This document shows positions 23,043 through 30,938 of a stretch of 64,000 bases of DNA, piece after piece. Made by a program: the position numbers and the translations under genes. The notes under the pieces are model-generated. The model did no database searches and was not told the DNA's origin. It worked only from the letters and a program-made list of their open reading frames with translations. How positions within the stretch are numbered: the first letter of the stretch is position 1; every line of letters begins with the position of its first letter. Source of the DNA: Paenibacillus phytorum (GTDB taxonomy: Bacteria; Bacillota; Bacilli; Paenibacillales; NBRC-103111); the NCBI RefSeq assembly GCF_013141715.1, contig NZ_WHOA01000241.1:467422-531421 (forward strand), read 5' to 3'.

Positions 23043-24416
23043 ATGAGCGCTAACGAGGTTAGTGATCTGGTGACGAAGGAGGACCTGCTTGAGAAGGATC
23101 GCAAATATGTGTGGCATCACATGTCTGCACATAACGAGAATCCGATGATACTTGCTTCTGGTGAGGGAAGCTGGGTTACAGATGTGGATGGGAATCGATA
23201 TTTGGACGGTATGTCCGGATTATGGTGCGTGAATGTGGGTCACGGTAGAAAAGAAATTGCGGAAGCGGCCGCAGAGCAAATGATGAAAATCGCTTATGCT
23301 ACACTCGTTCAATCCCATGTACCAGCAATTGAATTAGCGGCGAAGTTGAATGAGTGGTTGGATGGCGAGTATCGGATCTTTTACTCGAATTCGGGGTCGG
23401 ATGCCAATGAAGTGGCTTTCAAGATTGCTCGCCAATACCATCATCAGAATGGGAAGCCATCTAAACATAAGTTCATCTCGCGGCATCGCGCTTATCATGG
23501 CAATTCAATGGGGGCATTGGGGGCAACTGGGCAAGCGCAGCGTAAGTTGAAATATGAACCGCTCGGTGTGGGCTTCCAGCATGTGCCGCCGCCGTATTGT
23601 TATCGCTGTCCATTTGGCCAGACGAAGGGTTCGTGCAGTTTTCAATGCGCCAAAGCCATCGAGGATGCCATTGTTTGGGAGGGAGCAGATTCTGTTGCTG
23701 GCGTAATCGTGGAGCCAGTGATTACGGGAGGCGGGATGATTGTTCCTCCGGACGAGTACCTGCCCATGGTGCGCAGCATTTGTGACAAGTATGATGTGCT
23801 GCTCATAGTAGATGAAGTGATTTGCGGATTCGGTCGATCCGGCGAGAAGTTCGGTCATATGAATTATGGGGTGAAACCGGACATCGTGACGATGGCCAAA
23901 GGCTTGACCAGTGCGTACTCGCCGCTTTCTGCAACCGCTGTTTCGGCTGAATTGTATGAATCGTTCAAAGATAAAGAAGCGACCAGCCATTTAAGACATA
24001 TCAATACATTCGGTGGTAATCCAGTCTCTTGCGTTGTTGCGTTGAAAAATATGGAGATTTTAGAAAAAGAAAACCTGGTTACGCGCTCTGCTCATATTGG
24101 AAACACATTTAGAGCTCAATTAGAACCTTTACTTGACCACCCGCATGTTGGCGAGATACGCATTTTTGGATCAGCAATGGGCATTGAGCTCGTAGAAGAT
24201 CAAGTGTCGAAGGTTCCGGCGACTGCTGACCGTGTGTTGAAGATCATTGTAGGCTGCAAGCAAAAGGGTCTGCTTATAGGGCGGAACGGAGATACGGTGC
24301 CTGGATTCGCTAACATTCTCACGCTGAGTCCACCGTTATCTTCGACAGATGAGGATGTTGCTTTTATCATTGAGACCTTGCTTGCTGTGTTTGATGCCAA
24401 TCAGGAGAAAGGATGA
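23043..24416 (+). CDS. Class III omega-aminotransferase, probable beta-alanine:2-oxoacid aminotransferase
   Basis: A 457-residue PLP enzyme. The N-terminal VWHHMSAHNENP, GSWVTDVDGNRYLDGMSGLWCVNVGHG, the PLP-phosphate loop NSGSDANEVAFKIAR, the Asp in LLIVDEVICGFGRSG and Schiff-base Lys286 in TMAKGLTSAYSPLSA are all present. A Cys-rich insertion (YCYRCPFG...CSFQC, about residues 180-200) marks its subgroup. In this operon it most likely removes the amino group of beta-alanine or 3-aminoisobutyrate to give malonate or methylmalonate semialdehyde, the substrate of the dehydrogenase at 32666. ATG 23043 follows AGGAGAGGGGAG; an earlier in-frame ATG at 22989 is possible. Confidence 0.85.
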   Translation: MSANEVSDLVTKEDLLEKDRKYVWHHMSAHNENPMILASGEGSWVTDVDGNRYLDGMSGLWCVNVGHGRKEIAEAAAEQMMKIAYATLVQSHVPAIELAAKLNEWLDGEYRIFYSNSGSDANEVAFKIARQYHHQNGKPSKHKFISRHRAYHGNSMGALGATGQAQRKLKYEPLGVGFQHVPPPYCYRCPFGQTKGSCSFQCAKAIEDAIVWEGADSVAGVIVEPVITGGGMIVPPDEYLPMVRSICDKYDVLLIVDEVICGFGRSGEKFGHMNYGVKPDIVTMAKGLTSAYSPLSATAVSAELYESFKDKEATSHLRHINTFGGNPVSCVVALKNMEILEKENLVTRSAHIGNTFRAQLEPLLDHPHVGEIRIFGSAMGIELVEDQVSKVPATADRVLKIIVGCKQKGLLIGRNGDTVPGFANILTLSPPLSSTDEDVAFIIETLLAVFDANQEKG

Positions 24417-24422
24417 TAGGTC

Positions 24423-25694
24423 TTGCCTAGTGCACCTCAGATACAAATTAACGCTTCACGACTGCAACGGCGTATTCAGGAGCTCGCTCAAATCGGGAAA
24501 ATCGGGGAAACGGGCGTATGCAGGCTTGCTTTGTCCAAAGAAGATCGAGAAGGCGTGGAACTAGTTAAAAGCTGGATGCAAGAAGCTGGGATGGAAGCTT
24601 CAATCGATCCATTCGCCAACTTAATTGGTGTACTTAAAGGGAGCAATCCGAATGCACCGGTTCTCATGCTAGGCTCTCATGTGGATTCGCAGCCTTATGG
24701 CGGTAGATTTGATGGTGCGATTGGTGTACTTGGTGCGATTGAAGTGGTCCAAACGCTAGTGGAGGAAGGGATAGCGCCAGAATGTAATATTGAAGTTGTG
24801 GCTTTCTGTGATGAAGAGGGCTGTCGCTTCAACAAAGGGCTTTTCGGCGTTCGAGGAATGACCGGAAAGCTTGAAGCAAATGAGTTGGAGCGTACGGACA
24901 AAAATGGTATTACACGCAGGGAAGCTTTGGTTCAGTTCGGGTGCGAACCTGCTGACTTCGAGAGCTATGAGTACCAAGAAGGTCGGATTGGCGCTTTTCT
25001 GGAGCTGCACATCGAGCAAGGTCCGGTCTTAGAGTCACTCGATGCTCCGATTGGTATCGTCAGCGGAATCTCTGGTCCATTATGGCTCACCGTGGAGATG
25101 ATCGGCTTCGCTGGGCACGCGGGTTCGGTGCCGATGTCTATGCGCCAAGACGCGCTTCTAGGCTGTGCCAAAATCATTGTGGCGCTCAATGAGTTAGTGC
25201 GGCAGGAGCCAGGTGCACCGACTGTTGGTACGGTGGGTTCGCTCTCGGTGTTTCCTGATTCCCGCAATATCATCCCAGAGAAGGTATCCTTCACCATTGA
25301 CTTGCGGGACATTGATTTACGGCGTCGCAATGCGGTTGAAGCGGAGCTGCTCAGCGTGATCGAAAATGTATCGCGTGAGCATGGTCTCACCTATACGATA
25401 CGCGAAGATACGAACAGTGAACCCCGCTACTGCGCGAATTGGATCAAGCAAAACCTGCATCAGGAAGCAGCTCTGATGGGGTTGACCCCGCCAGAGCTGA
25501 TGAGCGGACCTTTCCATGATTCGCTCACCATGTCCTATGTGTGTGATTATGGGATGATTTTCGTTCGATGCCTCGAAGGCATCAGTCACAATCCCAAAGA
25601 ATATGCTAGTCCAGAGGACATTACGCTGGGCACGGAGCTTTTATACCGCACCGCACGCCGGGTCGCCACGGAAAAGGGGGGACTTCAGCCATGA
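24423..25694 (+). CDS. M20-family Zn-dependent N-carbamoyl amino acid hydrolase
   Basis: A 423-residue amidase of the HyuC/AllC/Pyd3 type. Metal-binding and catalytic motifs are visible: GSHVDSQPYGGRFDGAIGV (His and Asp), CDEEGCRF (Glu-Glu), ELHIEQGPVLE (His) and the C-terminal ISHNPKEYAS (His). Members hydrolyse N-carbamoyl-L-amino acids, allantoate or N-carbamoyl-beta-alanine. Start is TTG 24423 with AAAGGATG...AGG upstream, 6 bases after the aminotransferase stop. The next gene encodes a nitrilase-type enzyme for the same step, so the two may split substrates (carbamoyl-beta-alanine versus carbamoyl-3-aminoisobutyrate or hydantoin products). Confidence 0.85.
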   Translation: MPSAPQIQINASRLQRRIQELAQIGKIGETGVCRLALSKEDREGVELVKSWMQEAGMEASIDPFANLIGVLKGSNPNAPVLMLGSHVDSQPYGGRFDGAIGVLGAIEVVQTLVEEGIAPECNIEVVAFCDEEGCRFNKGLFGVRGMTGKLEANELERTDKNGITRREALVQFGCEPADFESYEYQEGRIGAFLELHIEQGPVLESLDAPIGIVSGISGPLWLTVEMIGFAGHAGSVPMSMRQDALLGCAKIIVALNELVRQEPGAPTVGTVGSLSVFPDSRNIIPEKVSFTIDLRDIDLRRRNAVEAELLSVIENVSREHGLTYTIREDTNSEPRYCANWIKQNLHQEAALMGLTPPELMSGPFHDSLTMSYVCDYGMIFVRCLEGISHNPKEYASPEDITLGTELLYRTARRVATEKGGLQP

Positions 25695-26572
25695 GCAAGG
25701 TGATAATTGGCCTCATTCAAACCTCGCATGATGTACATGGCGATGAGGCTGTGGCCAAGCACAAAGAAGCGGCGATACAAAAGCATATCGCATTGGTTCG
25801 TAAAGCGGCGCAGCAGGGCGCACAAATTATTTCTTTGCAAGAAATTTTCTACGGCCCTTATTTCTGCGCAGAGCAAACAACAAGGTGGTATGATGCCGCA
25901 GAGGAAATACCGAAGGGGCCAACGACTATGCTTTTTCAGGAATTGGCGAAGGAACTCGGAGTTGTCATCATCCTTCCCATTTATGAGCGAGAAGGCATCG
26001 CTTCGTACTACAATACGGCTGCAGTGATCGATGCTGATGGTACCTATTTGGGAAAATATCGCAAGCATCACATTCCGCACGTGGCGGCAGGCGGCGGATC
26101 TTGTGGGTTCTGGGAGAAATATTATTTTAAACCAGGTAATCTGGGCTACCCCGTGTTCGATACAGCGTTTGCTAAAGTTGGGGTTTACATCTGTTACGAT
26201 CGCCATTTCCCAGAAGGAGCAAGGGTTCTTGGACTCGGTGGAGCTGAGATTGTGTTCAATCCGTCCGCTACAGTAGCGGGGACATCCGAGTATCTCTGGA
26301 AGCTCGAGCAGCCAGCCCACGCCGTGGCCAATGGGTATTATGTCGGTGCCATTAATCGTGTTGGTCTCGAAGCTCCGTGGAACATGGGAGAATTCTATGG
26401 TCAATCTTACTTGGTGGATCCGCGTGGTTCAATCGTTTCCATCGGAAGTCGAGATCAAGATGAAGTGGTCATCGGCGAAATGGACAAAGAGTTAATCCGT
26501 GAAGTCCGCAATGTTTGGCAATTTTATCGGGATCGCAGGCCTGAAACCTATGATCAAATCGTTAGCTTATAA
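25691..26572 (+). CDS. Beta-ureidopropionase, nitrilase superfamily
   Basis: A 293-residue carbon-nitrogen hydrolase with the full catalytic triad: Glu51 in SLQEIFYGPYFC, Lys125 in GKYRKHHIP and Cys168 in GVYICYDRHFPEG. The motif GPYFCAEQ and the WNMGEFYGQSYLVDPRG region resemble beta-ureidopropionase/N-carbamoylputrescine amidase. By context it converts N-carbamoyl-beta-alanine to beta-alanine, CO2 and NH3. ATG overlaps the previous stop by 4 bases (ATGA), preceded by AAGGGGGG. Confidence 0.88.
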   Translation: MSKVIIGLIQTSHDVHGDEAVAKHKEAAIQKHIALVRKAAQQGAQIISLQEIFYGPYFCAEQTTRWYDAAEEIPKGPTTMLFQELAKELGVVIILPIYEREGIASYYNTAAVIDADGTYLGKYRKHHIPHVAAGGGSCGFWEKYYFKPGNLGYPVFDTAFAKVGVYICYDRHFPEGARVLGLGGAEIVFNPSATVAGTSEYLWKLEQPAHAVANGYYVGAINRVGLEAPWNMGEFYGQSYLVDPRGSIVSIGSRDQDEVVIGEMDKELIREVRNVWQFYRDRRPETYDQIVSL

Positions 26573-26592
26573 GCGTGGGAGGGGGAGCGAAG

Positions 26593-27957
26593 ATGAGTTC
26601 AACATTTATTTCCTTAACCGATTTGAAACGCAATTTCGCCGAGGTCAAATCTGGCATGAAGCCGAAAGAGGCGATCGAGGAATCGAACCGCTGCTTATTT
26701 TGTTATGATGCTCCTTGCATTCGTGCCTGTCCAACCGGTATTGATATTCCCTCATTTATCAAAAAGATTGCTTCAGGCAATCTCAAAGGCTCCGCACGCA
26801 CGATCATGGATGCGAATCCGGTAGGGGCCTCTTGTTCAAGGGTATGTCCCACAGAAGAGCTATGTGAAGGAGCTTGTGTACTCAATCATTCGTCCAAGCC
26901 TATCCTGATTGGCAACTTACAGCGCTATGCGACAGATTGGGCAATCAAGAATGAACAAATATTGTTCAAGGCCGGGACAAGTAATGGGAAGTCGGTTGCT
27001 GTGATTGGGGGCGGGCCTGCTGGTTTATCGGCAGCTCGAGAGCTTGCCCGCTTCGGGTTCAAGATTACGGTGTTTGAGGCGAAGGAGCAGGCTGGAGGGT
27101 TAGATACCTATGGGATCGTCTCGTTTCGGCTGCCCCAGGAAATATCGCTTTGGGAAGTCGAGCAGGTTAGGCAGTTAGGTGTGGAATTCCGCATGAGTAC
27201 GCGAGTTGGCATAGATATAAGTAGCGCAGATTTACTGGGCGACTATGATGCTGTAGTTCTGGCTGTGGGCATGTCGAAGGTTCCGATGCTCGGTATTGAA
27301 GGCGAAGCCTTGACGGGCGTGTACGACGCCATTGATTTTGTTGAATCCACGAAGACAGAACAAGAGCTGGATACATTCCTCATTGGGAAGCGGGTAGCGG
27401 TCATTGGAGCGGGAAATACAGCCATTGATGCGGCCACGTGTTCAGTGAGACTAGGAGCTGAAAAGGTGCAAATTGTTTATCGGCGTACGCAGGAAGAGAT
27501 GACGGCGTATGATTTTGAATATGATTTCGCTAAGCAGGATGGCGTTGCGTTTCAGTGGCTTACAGCTCCAAAACGGATCATCGGGGATGCGAATGGGAAT
27601 GTCGTAGCATTAGAATGCCTACGCATGGAACTAGTGGAAGTAGATGCGGGGCGCAAACGTCCGGTTCCCGTTGAAGGCTCAGAAATCATCATTGAGGTAG
27701 ATGCCGTTATTAAAGCGATTGGACAGACGAGGCATGTTTCCCTCATTGATCAATTCGAACTTGCACACACGCGAGGAACCGTTACGGTTGATCCATTAAC
27801 AGGTCAAACGTCCAATCCCAAGGTGTATGCAGCGGGCGACGTCATTTTCGGAGAAGGACAGGGAGAAGCCATGGTTGTATCGGCGGCTCAGCAAGGCAAA
27901 CAAACGGCTTATGCTATTTATAATCAACTGGTGAAAAGGGAAAATGCTTCGGCTTAA
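26593..27957 (+). CDS. preT: NAD(P)-dependent dihydropyrimidine dehydrogenase subunit PreT
   Basis: A 454-residue flavoprotein of the GltD/PreT type. Two N-terminal Cys clusters for Fe-S centres are visible (CLFCYDAPCIRACPTGID at about 38-55, and CSRVCPTEELCEGAC at about 83-97). Then come the FAD-binding VIGGGPAGLSAARELARFG (about 137) and the NAD(P)-binding VAVIGAGNTAIDAATC (about 265), with a C-terminal GQGEAMVVSAAQQG. It passes electrons from NAD(P)H to PreA for reduction of uracil/thymine. ATG 26593 follows GGGAGGGGGAG. The same two-domain plan forms the N-terminal half of mammalian dihydropyrimidine dehydrogenase. Confidence 0.88.
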   Translation: MSSTFISLTDLKRNFAEVKSGMKPKEAIEESNRCLFCYDAPCIRACPTGIDIPSFIKKIASGNLKGSARTIMDANPVGASCSRVCPTEELCEGACVLNHSSKPILIGNLQRYATDWAIKNEQILFKAGTSNGKSVAVIGGGPAGLSAARELARFGFKITVFEAKEQAGGLDTYGIVSFRLPQEISLWEVEQVRQLGVEFRMSTRVGIDISSADLLGDYDAVVLAVGMSKVPMLGIEGEALTGVYDAIDFVESTKTEQELDTFLIGKRVAVIGAGNTAIDAATCSVRLGAEKVQIVYRRTQEEMTAYDFEYDFAKQDGVAFQWLTAPKRIIGDANGNVVALECLRMELVEVDAGRKRPVPVEGSEIIIEVDAVIKAIGQTRHVSLIDQFELAHTRGTVTVDPLTGQTSNPKVYAAGDVIFGEGQGEAMVVSAAQQGKQTAYAIYNQLVKRENASA

Positions 27958-27989
27958 TGACTATTTAAATGGATCGGGAGGGATTCAAC

Positions 27990-29285
27990 ATGGCTGATTT
28001 ACGCATAAATCTGGCAGGTATAGCTTCACCTAATCCGTTCTGGTTGGCATCGGCTCCACCAACCAATACGGGATATCAAGTTCAGCGTGCTTTCGAAGCG
28101 GGGTGGGGTGGAGCGGTATGGAAAACTCTTGGTGATCCAATTATTAATACGTCTTCGCGCTTTGCCGCCATTCATTTCAACGGACAACGCGTTGCGGGCT
28201 TCAATAATATTGAACTCATCACCGATCGGCCGCTTGAAGTCAATCTCAAAGAGATTTATGAGACGAAGAAGCGCTTTCCGAATCATGCGATTATTGTATC
28301 CCTGATGGTAGAGCCGAACCGCGAGAAATGGCATGAGATTGTGAAAAAGGTCGAAGCTGTAGGTGTAGACGGCTTGGAGCTGAACTTTGGCTGCCCGCAC
28401 GGCATGGCTGAGCGCGGCATGGGCGCTGCTTCGGGGCAGCAGCCGGATCTCGTGGAGGCGCAGACGATGTGGGTGAAGGAAGCGGCGACGACGCCGGTCA
28501 TCGTGAAGCTCACACCAAACATCACAGATATTACAAGCACAGCTAAGGCGGCGGTTCGAGGCGGAGCGGATGCGATTTCGTTGATCAATACGATCAACTC
28601 ATTAGCAGGCGTAGATATCGATTCGTGGAACACGATTCCTCATGTCGGGGGCAAGGGCTCGCATGGCGGGTATTGCGGACCGGCAGTTAAACCCATTGCC
28701 CTCCATATGGTTGCAGATTGTGCGCGAAATCCAGAGGTTGGCGTACCTATTTCTGGCATTGGCGGTATTTCCAATTGGCGAGATGCTGTTGAGTTCATGC
28801 TGATGGGCGCGACGGGTGTTCAAGTGTGTACGGCGGCGATGCACCATGGTTTCCGCATTGTGGAGGATATGATCGATGGCTTGAACAACTATTTGGATGT
28901 AAAAGGTCTCGCCAGCGTCACCGAATTGATCGGGAAATCCGTTCCGCGCTACTCCGATTGGGGGAACTTGGATTTGAACTATGCGGTTGTGGCACGAATT
29001 GACACGGATACCTGTATCAACTGCAACAAATGCCATATTGCCTGCGAGGATACGTCTCATCAATGCATTGATATGTTGACCGGTGATCAGGGTCAGTCTT
29101 ATTTGCAAGTACGCGAAGAAGATTGTGTAGGATGTAACTTATGCGCGATTGTTTGTCCCGTTGAAGGCGCCATTTCTATGATTGAGGTACCAGGAACAGA
29201 TGCGCCAATGACGTGGAACGAAAGGCAGGAGGCTATCGCCAAGCTGTCAGAAGACAAAGATTCCACCAAGAAGGAGGCTGTGTAA
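27990..29285 (+). CDS. preA: Dihydropyrimidine dehydrogenase catalytic subunit PreA
   Basis: A 431-residue FMN enzyme with a dihydroorotate-dehydrogenase-like barrel (about 1-310) and two C-terminal [4Fe-4S] motifs (CINCNKCHIAC and CVGCNLCAIVCP, about 340-395). Substrate-site motifs are NFGCPHGMAERGMGAASGQ, KLTPNITDI, LINTINSLAGVD and GSHGGYCGPAVKPIAL. In mammalian enzyme the loop reads MGLACGQ with the acid/base Cys; here the aligned residue is Ser148. With PreT it reduces uracil and thymine to dihydro forms. ATG 27990 has GGGAGGG upstream. Confidence 0.88.
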   Translation: MADLRINLAGIASPNPFWLASAPPTNTGYQVQRAFEAGWGGAVWKTLGDPIINTSSRFAAIHFNGQRVAGFNNIELITDRPLEVNLKEIYETKKRFPNHAIIVSLMVEPNREKWHEIVKKVEAVGVDGLELNFGCPHGMAERGMGAASGQQPDLVEAQTMWVKEAATTPVIVKLTPNITDITSTAKAAVRGGADAISLINTINSLAGVDIDSWNTIPHVGGKGSHGGYCGPAVKPIALHMVADCARNPEVGVPISGIGGISNWRDAVEFMLMGATGVQVCTAAMHHGFRIVEDMIDGLNNYLDVKGLASVTELIGKSVPRYSDWGNLDLNYAVVARIDTDTCINCNKCHIACEDTSHQCIDMLTGDQGQSYLQVREEDCVGCNLCAIVCPVEGAISMIEVPGTDAPMTWNERQEAIAKLSEDKDSTKKEAV

Positions 29286-29287
29286 CC

Positions 29288-30730
29288 ATGTCCAAGCTCA
29301 TTAAGAACGGAACGGTCGTGACGGCTGTTGACCAGTATCAGGCGGACGTCCTTATCGAGAACGGGATCATTACGCAAATAGGTCTGAACCTCTCCAAGGA
29401 AGGGGCAGAAATTGTAGATGCCGCAGGTCATTACGTGTTCCCAGGCGGTATTGATCCGCATACCCATCTTGACATGCCTTTTGGCGGCACGGTTACAGCC
29501 GATGATTTCGAGACCGGTACGAGAGCGGCTGCTTTCGGTGGAACGACAACGATCATTGACTTCTGTTTAACGAACAAAGGAAGACCGCTGAGTCAGTCTG
29601 TTCAAACTTGGCACCAAAAAGCCACAGGCAAAGCCGTCATTGACTATGGATTTCATTTAATGATTGCAGAAATCAACGATGAGGTGCTGGCAGAGCTGCC
29701 GAAAATGATTCACGAAGAGGGGATCACCTCACTCAAAGTGTTTATGGCTTATAAAAATGTGTTCCAAGCCGACGACGGCACGCTGTATAGGACATTGATC
29801 GAGGCAAAGCGGCACGGAGCACTTGTCATGGTACATGCAGAGAACGGCGATGTGATTGAATATTTGATTAAAGAAGCGCTGGAAGCGGGAAATACGGATC
29901 CGATTTACCATGCACTAACGCGTCCATCTTTAATTGAAGGAGAAGCGACAGGGCGTGCGGCTAAGCTTACTGCATTGGCAGGCTCTCAGCTTTATGTTGT
30001 TCATGTGACGTGCGAGGAAGCCGTTCAGCAGATTGCCGAAGCACGGAATCATGGTGTTGATATCTGGGGGGAAACGTGCCCGCAGTACTTGATGCTGGAT
30101 CAGACCTATTTGGAAAAGCCGAATTTCGAAGGGGCAAAATACGTTTGGTCGCCTCCGCTGAGACCGCAGTATCACCAAGAGGCTCTGTGGACCGCTTTGA
30201 AAAATGGACAGCTCCAGACGCTCGGTTCTGATCACTGCTCTTTTAACTTTAACGGGCAAAAAGACTTGGGACTAGGCGATTTTAGCAAAATCCCGAATGG
30301 AGGACCCTGCATTGAGGATCGATTCTCCATCCTATATTCAGAAGGCGTAGTGAAGGGCCGCATCACGTTGAATCAGTTCGTAGATATCGTATCTACGCGA
30401 ATTGCGAAGCTTTTTGGCTTATTTCCCAAAAAAGGGACTATCGCTATAGGATGCGATGCAGATATTGTCATCTTTGATCCGAACGTAACTCGGACGATCT
30501 CAGCTGAAACCCACCATATGAATGTGGATTACAATCCATTTGAAGGCATCGTGATCTCTGGGGAGCCTGTCACTGTACTGTCTCGAGGCGAATACGTCAT
30601 CCGGAATAAACAATTCGTAGGCACGGCGGGTGCCGGGCAATTCGTGAAACGAGCCACATATCATGCAGCTTCACGCGATGAAAAGTCGAAGAATGTAGAA
30701 GCTGTCAAAGGGGGAGCCACACATGTCTGA
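29288..30730 (+). CDS. hydA: Dihydropyrimidinase (hydantoinase)
   Basis: A 480-residue cyclic amidohydrolase with a complete binuclear zinc site: HTHLD (about residues 59-63), carboxylated Lys150 in ITSLKVFMAYK, His in VMVHAENG, His in YVVHVTCEEA, and Asp in LGSDHCSF. It opens dihydrouracil or dihydrothymine to N-carbamoyl-beta-amino acids, and family members also accept 5-substituted hydantoins. ATG 29288 follows AAGGAGG, 2 bases after the PreA stop. The last 8 bases overlap the next small gene. Confidence 0.92.
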   Translation: MSKLIKNGTVVTAVDQYQADVLIENGIITQIGLNLSKEGAEIVDAAGHYVFPGGIDPHTHLDMPFGGTVTADDFETGTRAAAFGGTTTIIDFCLTNKGRPLSQSVQTWHQKATGKAVIDYGFHLMIAEINDEVLAELPKMIHEEGITSLKVFMAYKNVFQADDGTLYRTLIEAKRHGALVMVHAENGDVIEYLIKEALEAGNTDPIYHALTRPSLIEGEATGRAAKLTALAGSQLYVVHVTCEEAVQQIAEARNHGVDIWGETCPQYLMLDQTYLEKPNFEGAKYVWSPPLRPQYHQEALWTALKNGQLQTLGSDHCSFNFNGQKDLGLGDFSKIPNGGPCIEDRFSILYSEGVVKGRITLNQFVDIVSTRIAKLFGLFPKKGTIAIGCDADIVIFDPNVTRTISAETHHMNVDYNPFEGIVISGEPVTVLSRGEYVIRNKQFVGTAGAGQFVKRATYHAASRDEKSKNVEAVKGGATHV

Positions 30731-30938
30731 GTATGTGCAATTTAAGCTAGAGAAGCAGAAACTGGATGACTTCGTGGCTCAGAAGTTCAAAATCGTCGGG
30801 GTGAAGGAAGATCTGGAGGGAGCATGGCTCGATCTCGAACATCCCGGCGGTGAAACGGCGAATCTGCATCTAACGACGGCGAATGCTAGAAAGTATTATG
30901 TGTCCTTGCTCCTTAAACAAGGGCAAACGCAGGCTTAA
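30723..30938 (+). CDS. Unknown 71-aa protein coupled to dihydropyrimidinase
   Basis: A small charged, soluble protein (MSEYVQFKLEKQKLDDFV start; VGVKEDLEGAWLDLEHPGG middle; NARKYYVSLLLKQG end) with no Cys, signal or membrane helix. The GGGGGAG site sits inside the end of hydA and the frames overlap by 8 bases, indicating translational coupling. Its stop overlaps that of the convergent PucR gene by 4 bases. I do not recognise the family. Its place as last gene of the operon suggests a helper or regulatory role, which is inference. Confidence 0.65.
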   Translation: MSEYVQFKLEKQKLDDFVAQKFKIVGVKEDLEGAWLDLEHPGGETANLHLTTANARKYYVSLLLKQGQTQA

